From assembly GCA_014058105.1 (NCBI GenBank), contig JACGCM010001793.1, positions 1,984,001 through 2,048,000 of the forward strand: a stretch of DNA of 64,000 nt, in the 5' to 3' direction. The notes beneath the pieces are model-generated. The model was not told the DNA's origin, searched no databases, and saw nothing but the letters and a program-made list of their open reading frames with translations. The position numbers and the translations under genes are program-made. Shown here one piece after another: positions 56,909-64,000 of the stretch (position 1 is the first letter of the stretch; every line of letters begins with the position of its first letter). This DNA is from Kingdonia uniflora (lineage: Eukaryota; Streptophyta; Magnoliopsida; Ranunculales; Circaeasteraceae).

Positions 56909-57466
56909 CTATTTTTGGAGACTCTTGAATAACATGTCGCCGATGTAAACTTCGACCGACTTGCCAAGCAAGGGTTTAAACATGGCTGTCACAAGGCGTT
57001 GGTAAGTTACGCCCGTATTTTTAAGGCCGAAGGGCATGATGATAAAACAATAAAGGCCTTGTTCAGTGATAAAAGAAGTTTTAAGTTGATCCTCGGGGAT
57101 GAGGGGTACCTGATTGTAACCCGAGGCTGCGTCCATCATTGGTAGTCGCTCATGTTCAGCAGTAACATCCAGGAGTGCTAAAATAATCGGGACGGGGAAG
57201 CTATCCTTCGGTGTTTGCTTGTTTAGGTCTGTGAAGTCAATGCAAATTCTAATCTTGTCGTTCTTTTCGGGAACTGCGACAAAATTGGATATCCAATCAG
57301 CATAAAACCCGCGGCTATGAGCTTGTCGACCTCGAGGTTTATAGCTTCTCGATGTCGCGGGGCCAATGTACGATTTTTCTATTTTACTGCTGTAGAGTGA
57401 GAGATGAGGTCGAAGTGGTGACATGCTAAACTGGGGTCGACACCGGGCATCTCCTAAAATGTCCAA
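56909..57466 (-). pseudogene. RT: R7 reverse transcriptase
   Basis: It reads WISNFVAVPEKNDKIRICID, FTDLNKQTPKDSFPV, MMDAASGYNQVPLIPEDQ, FGLKNTGVTYQRLVTAMF and VYIGDML. The catalytic YxDD is YIGD, so the first Asp is replaced by Gly. A frameshift lies near 57310, just before this part. The open part is 186 codons. Confidence 0.85.
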
Positions 57467-57639
57467 GCGAAGACGTATTTGTTTACTCGAAGGAAATTAG
57501 TGAGTTTGAGGCTTATAGATTCGTCTAGAAAGGTGTCAATGAACGTACCTCGCCCAGGACCATCGAGTTCAATATAGACAGTGGGTTCGATGGGTGAGAT
57601 GGCGGGTGTTAAAGGTATAGGGATAGAGGGAGACAGTGA

Positions 57640-58430
57640 TTACTATGGTAGTTTGACGTATTTTTGATTCTGATCAATCTCTGGATGCTCACATGAACAG
57701 GCAAGGCGTTGGGAACCTTTTAAGTTCCACGTACCACAGGGGGTAGTAAAATGAAGTGTCTGAAGGTAGGTCAAAGGTATGGCGCGTATGGCATGGTTCC
57801 AGTCACACCCAAGGATACCGAGGTACTAAAATTTCTTATCGATGACAAGAAAGCTGGTTTGAAGTATGACTGGGCCGGTAGTAACTGGAAGCCTAATTAG
57901 ACCAATAGCAACTTTGGTAGCCCCATTAAAACCTTTCAGTTCGACATTGGCGACAGTGATGAGGTCTATTTTGTTTATGGCTTGAACGGTTTAAAGGAAA
58001 AGTGCATCGGCTGCACTTACCGTGTCGATGAGCATGGTGTGGAGGACGAAGTGTTCGACCTTAATCATAATGACTAAAGGGTCGGAATGGGGAAAATAAA
58101 CATGCGATTTGTCGCAGTGGATAAATGAGATACCCTCGGGTTGGGGGTATTGACTTGATTCGGGCAGGAGAGTGGGTGGTTTTTCCTGGTAAGTGAGTTT
58201 GCAACATTCTTCGAAATGCTTGTGCTTTCTTTTAGAACGGCTACTGTCGATATTATTGACCTCGATAAAATGAACTTGGCAGATGCACACCTCAGGGGGG
58301 TCGGCAGCAGGGACGGGTTAAGGTTTGAGGTACGACCCATCGAGTTAACTAGGGAGGTCAGTGACATACTGATATAGACGACCCGCCTCGAGGATCATTT
58401 TGAGAGAGCACTGCAGGGCGAAGAATTTGT
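57640..58430 (-). pseudogene. R7 protease region
   Basis: The region follows a knuckle CANHLYKYHHTNKF (last Cys to Phe). The protease reads TMLIDTVSAADALFL (Gly to Val in DTGS), then ELKGFNGATKVAIG and YLGILGCDW. Stops are present. Confidence 0.75.
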
Positions 58431-59933
58431 TGGTATGGTGGTATTTATACAAATGGTTGGCACAGTAAAGCTCACCTTGTTTGACTTCGATAGGGAAAGG
58501 GGTGCGTCAAATTGGGTCTGCCTAGATCTATGGTTGAAGGGTGCTGATAGGAGCAGTAAGTTTTGGGAGGACCGACTTCAGTCATTTTTTGTGGGCCTCG
58601 ATGGTAGTGTCATCAGTGTGAGGACGTTTGTGCCTCTCAGTCTCCTATGATACAAGAGCGATCATGGGTGTAGAAGTAGAAGGATGGCCCTGTCAAGGCT
58701 TGTTCTGAGTAGGGTTCAAAGCTTTCCCCTGGAGATTTGACTCGCGAAGGTGCTCAAGGTCAATGTATCCATTCACTTTAGATAACATCTCCTGGAGGGT
58801 TCGAGGTTTGTGGAGCACTAGGTACATTTTGACGCGGCTGCTATTCGGCAAAGCATTGGAATAAGCGAGCACCGCATTCGCACAGTCAAGGATTTCGACC
58901 TTGCGCGACTCGTTGAGGAATATTTGGTGAAGGCTTCGAGGGTCTCACTGGGGGATTTGAGGAAATTAAAGAGGGCAACGATGCTAACCTTTTGATCTTT
59001 GTTGAAGGCGAATTGGGCTATGAAAAGACTAGATAATTGCTCGAAGCTTCGGATTGAGCCACTCGGAAGGCTATGATACCATCTGAGGGGGCTGTCAGTG
59101 AGGCTGGTGGGAAAAATTTGACACATCACGTGGTTAGCCATCGAGTAAAGGCATAAAGCATTTTGGAATTTGAGGATGTGGGAATGAGGGTCAGTGTTGC
59201 GATATTTGCTGATTTTGGGGGCGCGGAAGTTTGATGGCACCTCGATAGCAAGGAGTTTGGGGCAAAGGGGGCTATTTAACCGACTCTACAAGTTTGGTTT
59301 GGGGCTCGCACTAATGTGGATGGCGGGGTAGACTTTGTAGTTGAGGTCCTGCTGTATAAAATTAGCATGATGAGGGCGTGATCTTTGGGGTTGAAGGGGA
59401 TGAGGTCGAATGTTTGGTGTATGTTCAGTGTTGCGCTCCCCGAGACATTCACGACTAGGGAGGCGTTTGGGGTGTCTGGTGGTGTGAAGGGTGGAGTCAG
59501 GTGAATCTTCCGTGGGGTGAATGCCAAGATGGATGGAGCCATTAGGGGGAATAGTGGGGGGAGCACCCTCGGCACCAAGATGGACAGAGGGTACTTCGAG
59601 ATGCTGTAGGGGCCCCAGTCGGTCACGAGCAGATACGCGCGATGGGGCGGGTGCTTGAGACAGTGGAGGGGCATCTTGAGGCTGAGATCCTTGCAGCTCG
59701 CTAACTGTATTCCGCAGGTCGTCGAGTGCACGATGTTGTCTATCTGCATTATCCAAATGGTGTTACCATTCGGCTTCGAATTCCCGTCGATATTCTTCGT
59801 GCTCCTAATGTAGTTGGATGCGGTATCGCTCCTCAGCCTGTGCGAATTACTGTGTTAGAAGGGCGAGCTGGGCGGCCACTCCATCAGCAAAGTTTCCGGC
59901 ATGGGTGGAAATTGAGCAGAAGGTGGGGGCCAT
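58431..59933 (-). pseudogene. gag: R7 gag (family 2)
   Basis: The ATG at 59933 gives MAPTFCSISTHAG. A coiled amino part (AEERYRIQLH) is followed by a Pro-rich SQAPAPSRVSARDRLGP, then IPPNGSIHLGIHPTEDSPDS. The gag core reads MPSNFRAPKISKYRNTDPHS, SMANHVMCQIFPTSLTDSPL and NKDQKVSIVALFNFLKSPSE. It runs in one frame to about 58915, then shifts. It continues (LVLHKPRTLQEMLSKVNGYI) towards the knuckle. Confidence 0.8.
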
Positions 59934-59999
59934 TGGAAGTGGTTAGTGGTATAGAGAAAAGGAAAGTACAAGGCAGGGGGAGATTGGTAGGGTTCGATT

Positions 60000-60015
60000 C
60001 CCGCAGACGGTGCCA
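60000..60015 (-). other. R7 primer binding site
   Basis: TGGCACCGTCTGCGGG on the minus strand, two bases after the LTR. Confidence 0.8.
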
Positions 60016-60017
60016 AA

Positions 60018-60406
60018 TGTAGGGGCCAAACTTCACGGGTGAGGAAGTTGACTCATAAACTAAGAATAATATCTTCAACCAAAGGATTCAAGTATATAAT
60101 CAATAATGTGACAAATCTACTGATAATATACTTGCATGGAGGCCTCGAATAGGTCACTCTACGACCTCTGATAAAAAAATTTAAGAGTATTGATATAAAT
60201 ATCGAGTGGTTGAAGTTTCGAGTACAGGGCGATTACAGGGCATTCGAAGGAAAAGTTCAAGGTCTGTGGGGGGAGAAATTTTCCAACCTCTCCATAGTTC
60301 CCACCCTCCTCTTATTTATAGAACATTGGAAGGGCTGGGTCACCATAGGAGGTTAATTTATAAGTGTATCCTTTGGGGACAACTGACTTGTCCCCGGAAT
60401 CGGTTC
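60018..60406 (-). repeat. R7 5' LTR, inner part, split by R8
   Basis: It matches the LTR at 47589-48266 from its inner end outward up to GTCGGTTC-like text. R8 begins there at 60407, so the remaining half should lie beyond the right edge of the window. Confidence 0.8.
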
Positions 60407-61221
60407 TGTAGTAGCCTACTCGTAGCCTTCGAACAGACAGCCGAAGCCCACTTCATAGCCTACTCGAATATATCGAAGCCCTCTCAACCCCAAAAAAAAG
60501 GCTCCACAAAGATCCCCCAGAGACGAACCATTGAAAACGGATAAAACTTCGAAAACGGATCAGTACATTGCAGCAGACATCCTTCGACCATATCTACATA
60601 CGGTTGAAGTATGATAAGACAGACAGCCAGCTCCCCAGATAGAACTTCAAGAATGGATTAACGTCCTAGCAGCAGATATCCGTCGACCTCACTATCACAC
60701 GGTTGAAGCAAGATAAGACAGACAACTGCCTCATTAGATAAGACAGCGCATTGATTGGCCCGTGTATCTACAATGACAAGCCCAACCACCGTGTCGTTCA
60801 GAGCCATCACCAATAAATGTAGCAGTAACAATACCGACATGACCGGCGCCCGTCACTCGCCGGGTTTTTCTGACAATGTAATCATGTAAACCGGACCCAC
60901 GCATGATGACTCAGCTCCCTATGCTTCCATAAATAGAGGGGAGGGGAAACCAAGCGAGGGTTACAAATCTCCTCCAGCCTTTACATTTTTACCTTCGACC
61001 ACCCCATAACTTCTGTACTCGAACCAGTAATTTACTCTTCAGTAATACAATCTGTCTTAAAAATCCTCATCAGAGGTCGTAGAGAGTCACATTCGGGCAT
61101 CTACGCAAGTATTTGCCTTTGGTTATATCTTATCTTTGGTCAATTGCTTGTTCTCTTTGATTGAGGATTGAGTCTACTTTGTAAGAACCAACTCCCGCCC
61201 AAATGGAGTTAATCCCCTACA
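60407..61221 (+). repeat. R8 5' LTR (family 2), 815 bp
   Basis: Starts TGTAGTAGCC, ends CCCCTACA. TATA box CCATAAATAGAGGGG near 60940. It has an internal near-duplication around 60580-60720 (TATC.ACA.GGTTGAAG.A.GATAAGACAGAC twice), which explains the extra length. Confidence 0.85.
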
Positions 61222-61223
61222 AT

Positions 61224-61238
61224 TGGCGTCGTTTGTGC
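61224..61238 (+). other. R8 primer binding site
   Basis: TGGCGTCGTTTGTGC, two bases after the LTR. Confidence 0.75.
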
Positions 61239-61306
61239 TTCCCACCCTACCAATCTCCCTCCCTTGTTCCCCTCCCCTTGTTCTCCACACCAACAGATTA
61301 TCCTCA

Positions 61307-62581
61307 ATGGCACCTACACGCCGTTTCAACTCTACCTAGGCTGGAAATTCAATCGACGGAGTCGCTGCTCAAAAAGCATTACTATCTCAACAAGTTACTC
61401 CGGCAGAGGAGCGCCACCAGAACCAACTGAATCAGGAAGGTGAAAGCCACCGTTTGGTATTGGAAATAGAGCGGAATCGCCGTTTGGATGACGAAAACTG
61501 ACAAAACATAGCAATCGATAAGCTGCGCAACACCATCCGAGAGTTACAAAGATTACCGCCCTTGGAACCTGCTCGTCCATCCCAGGCACCCGACCCATCG
61601 CGCATTTCTGCCCGCACCTGCCTTGGCCCTCTTCCAAACCTTGAGCTACCCCCAGCTAACACTAGGGCCGAAGGTATTCCCCGTACTATTCCCCCAACCG
61701 GCTCTATCCACCTCAGGATTCATCCCACAGAAGACTCATCTGACTCAACCCTTAGCCCTTCCAGGCAACCCACATGCCGTTCTGCTCGAGAATGGCTCGG
61801 GGAACACAGTACTAACTTTATACCACATACTCGACCTCACAACCTTCGACTTCACCAATCTCCCCCTCATCCTGCATACGTTACACACCAAAAATTCGAC
61901 CATAAAATGCAACCAGTCATCCGTGCTACCGCGAGTTCAACTACAGACTCCCAGAGCCGCCTTAACAACCCGATTTGCCCTAAACTTTTGGCCATCAAAG
62001 TACCCGCAAACTTTCAAGCTCCCAAACTCAACAAATATCGTAATACTAACCCTAAATCCCACATCCTCGAATTCTAAAATGCCCTGAGCCTCTACTCCAT
62101 GGCCGACTATCTTTTATGTCACCTTTTTCCAATGAGCCTTACCGATAACCCCCTTCGATGGTACCACAACCTCCCAAATGATGTGATTCGTAACTTTGAG
62201 CAACTTTCACAACATTTCATCATCCAGTTCGCCTTTAACAAAGACAGAGAGGTCAGAGTTGACGCTCTTTTCAATTTTAGAAAGTCTGACAATGAGACCC
62301 TCGAAGCCTTTACCCGAAAATTCCTCGACGAATCTAGCCAAATTGAAAATCTCAACTGCACGAATGCTATTTTGGCCTACTCGAATGCTCTGCCTGATCA
62401 CAGTAGAGTAAAAGAACATCTCGTTCTCCACAAACCCAAAATACTCGAAGAAATGCTCTCAAAAGTCAACGGCTATATCGACCTTGAGCGCCTTCAAGAG
62501 TCCCGCAAAAAGAGCCAGCCTCCGCAAATAACAACTTTTAATAAACCTCGGCAACACACCCACTTTTCCCCCACACCCTAG
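61307..62581 (+). pseudogene. gag: R8 gag
   Basis: The ATG at 61307 gives MAPTRRFNST. Stops lie at 61337, about 61499, 62076 and 62579, all in one frame. An amino coiled part (AEERHQNQLNQEGE) is followed by SRISARTCLGPLPN and IPPTGSIHLRIHPTEDSSDS. The gag core reads KVPANFQAPKLNKYRNTNPK, MADYLLCHLFPMSLTDNPLR, NKDREVRVDALFNFRKSDNE and LVLHKPKILEEMLSKVNGYI. This is the best template for the family 2 gag. Confidence 0.85.
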
Positions 62582-62623
62582 ATCGCTTCTGTCTCACAGG
62601 AGATAGAGAGCCGCAAACTCCCC

Positions 62624-63600
62624 ATGATTGATAACAGCACCAAAGCGCGCAAGAAGCGACTAAAGCCTATTTTACCTACACTTACTGCTCCTCTCAGTAC
62701 CCTTCTACCACACATACAGGCAGACCCCATTTGGCGCGTCTCTTTCCCCATTGAAATCCGACCATGGGAATCTTTCTGCGCCAACCACAAATGCAATTGT
62801 CATCATACCAAAAAATGCTTCGCCCTTCAGCGCTCTCTTGAACTTATCTACAAAGCAGGACGTTTACACCAATATATTGTTGATCAACCAAGCTACCTTG
62901 ATGGGTCCTACCTCAAATCCCTATCCACCCCAACTACTGACCCAGCCGAGGTACACATCTACAGAGTCAAGTTCATCAAAGTCATCAATATAAACAGCCG
63001 ACTCTCCCAGAGCAAACAAAAGCGCGTTGAAAAATGTTACAAGCTCACCTATCAGGAAAAATTCCCTACCCTCTTGCCCGAAACCAGTCATCACCCTCGA
63101 CTCGAAGGCATCTCTTTCATCGACTGCGATGCTTCTCACGTTTGTTTTCCCCATTCCGAGCCATTAATCATCATGATTAAGATCGAGAACCTCGTTCTCC
63201 ATATAATGTTCATAGATACTGGAAGTGCAGCTGACGTCCTATTTCTCCAAACAGTCCAAATCATGTAGAAAGCAGAACTTATAACCGCAGCTAACGTCAA
63301 GCTAAAAGGTTTTAATGGATCAACAGAAGTCGTTGTTGGCCGTATCAGTCTGCCCGTCACTACAGGTCCCATTACCCTTCAAACCAACTTTATAGTCATT
63401 GACCAGAAGTCCGAATACCTTGGTATACTCGGACGATATTGGCTTCACGCCATACAAGCTATACCTTCGACCTATTATCAGACCCTTCAATTCAGTAATC
63501 ACGAGGGTACTTGGAACTTGAAAGGTTCTCAACGCCTTGCCCGCTCATGCGAGCATCCAGAGATCGACCAAACACAAAACCTTGTCAACCGCCCATAACA
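62624..63600 (+). pseudogene. pro: R8 zinc knuckle and protease
   Basis: In frame with gag. The knuckle CANHKCNCHHTKKC (about 62780) fits C-x2-H-x4-H-x4-C. Then LELIYKAGRLHQYIVD, and the protease with MFIDTGSAADVLFL at about 63205: the DTGS catalytic motif is intact. It continues KLKGFNGSTEVVVG, YLGILGRYWLHAI, and ends near 63596 at a stop. One stop (63266) lies inside the protease. Confidence 0.85.
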
Positions 63601-64000
63601 ATCACAACATCTTCCTATACCTTCAACTTCAACAGATAACACACAACCCATCAATCCCACTATTTATATCGAACTCGAAGGTCCTGGTCCGGGTAGATTT
63701 ATTGGAACCCTCCTTAACGAGTCAGAGCACCTCGAACTTTCCCAGTTCCTTCGAGCAAACAAAGATATCTTTGCCTGAACATTTCAGAAGATGCCCGGCG
63801 TCAACCCCAACCTGGCATGCCATCGTCTTGATCTCATCCCCTATTCTACAGCAGTAAAGCAAAAGAAACCTACACTGGCACCACGACTTCGAGAAGCCGT
63901 GAACCTTGAAGTTGACAAGCTCATAGCTGCTGGGTTTATCAGAGAAGTGAAGTACGCAGAATGGATATCGAACATCGTGGCAGTACCTAAGAAGAATGGA
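63601..64000 (+). pseudogene. RT: R8 protease-RT linker and start of reverse transcriptase
   Basis: The same frame continues with IYIELEGPGPGRFIGTLLNE, FLRANKDIFA, a stop (about 63776), then MPGVNPNLACHRLDL, REAVNLEVDKLIAAGFIREV, WISNIVAVPKKNG. The last is the amino-terminal part of a Ty3/gypsy RT. The window ends before the catalytic palm. Confidence 0.85.

Larger units (their letters stand above)
47589..60406 (-). mobile_element. R7: near-complete family 2 Tat element
   Basis: In its own direction (right to left): 5' LTR (60406-60018, cut by R8), primer site, gag, protease, RT, RNase H, integrase, 190-bp repeats, antisense block (plus strand), polypurine tract, 3' LTR (48266-47589). All modules of the family are present, which makes it the reference for the others. 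Stops, a few frameshifts and changed catalytic residues show it is inactive. Confidence 0.85.
60407..64000 (+). mobile_element. R8: family 2 Tat element, best preserved, 5' part
   Basis: LTR (60407-61221), primer site, gag, protease and the start of RT lie in one reading frame. It is inserted inside the 5' LTR of R7 in opposite orientation. GGTTC (60402-60406) is the expected left target duplication; the right copy is off the window. It is the youngest element by nesting on this side. Confidence 0.85.

Noticed and set aside
1..64000. tRNA, rRNA or organelle-derived insert
   Set aside because: I saw no cloverleaf-like or rRNA-like sequence and no chloroplast or mitochondrial gene motif; only short primer sites complementary to tRNA ends.

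Overview
The window looks like nuclear, repeat-rich heterochromatin of a flowering plant, probably a eudicot. It is AT-rich and almost wholly made of old, broken LTR retrotransposons. I see no bacterial gene organisation, tRNA, rRNA or CRISPR. Species cannot be fixed from the sequence. Nearly everything belongs to two families of Ty3/gypsy elements of the Tat type. The signs are a CHHC-type zinc knuckle after gag, a DTGS-type protease, an RT with a YIDD-type motif, two RNase H segments, an integrase, and extra genes on the opposite strand between integrase and the 3' LTR. Family 1 LTRs are about 520-620 bp and start TGTAGG(G). Family 2 LTRs are about 680-815 bp and start TGTAGTAGCC.

Layout. 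1-6349: R1, family 1 on the minus strand (5' LTR, gag-protease, pol deleted, antisense gene on +; its 3' end is off the window). 6350-7275: older DNA with a good candidate exon of an unidentified host gene on the minus strand. 7276-34449: N1, a short-LTR element with a tRNA-iMet-type primer site and a perfect 5-bp target duplication (GTACT). It is split by R2 (family 1, +, 8025-33302). R2 has a duplicated gag-protease and is itself split by R3 (family 1, +, 12189-22806), which has lost gag, protease and RT. 34450-35850: host flank plus a 30-bp tandem repeat. About 35850-41699: R4, 3' part of a family 2 element (+). 40965-42650: R5, LTR plus gag of family 2 (+). 42651-47058: R6, family 1 (-), 5' LTR to RNase H. 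47589-60406: R7, the most complete family 2 element (-). 60407-64000: R8, family 2 (+), inserted in the 5' LTR of R7 and running off the right edge in RT.

The sense genes would make the particle (gag), maturation enzyme (protease), reverse transcriptase/RNase H and integrase. In all copies they carry stops, frameshifts, deletions or lost catalytic residues, so none looks able to move by itself. R8 is the best preserved: one reading frame with a handful of stops and an intact protease motif.

The most interesting content is the antisense block between integrase and the 3' LTR. In both families, reading on the opposite strand from the LTR inward, there are two small ORFs (about 90-120 codons, here asORF-S1 and asORF-S2). 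They are followed by a large gene with several introns (asORF-L): a globular plant-transposon-like domain, a basic nuclear-signal-like stretch and a coiled-coil or acidic tail. Most of these ORFs have a TATA-like box upstream on their own strand. The order is shared by the two diverged families, and each also carries tandem repeats between integrase and the antisense block (about 160 bp in family 1, about 190 bp in family 2).
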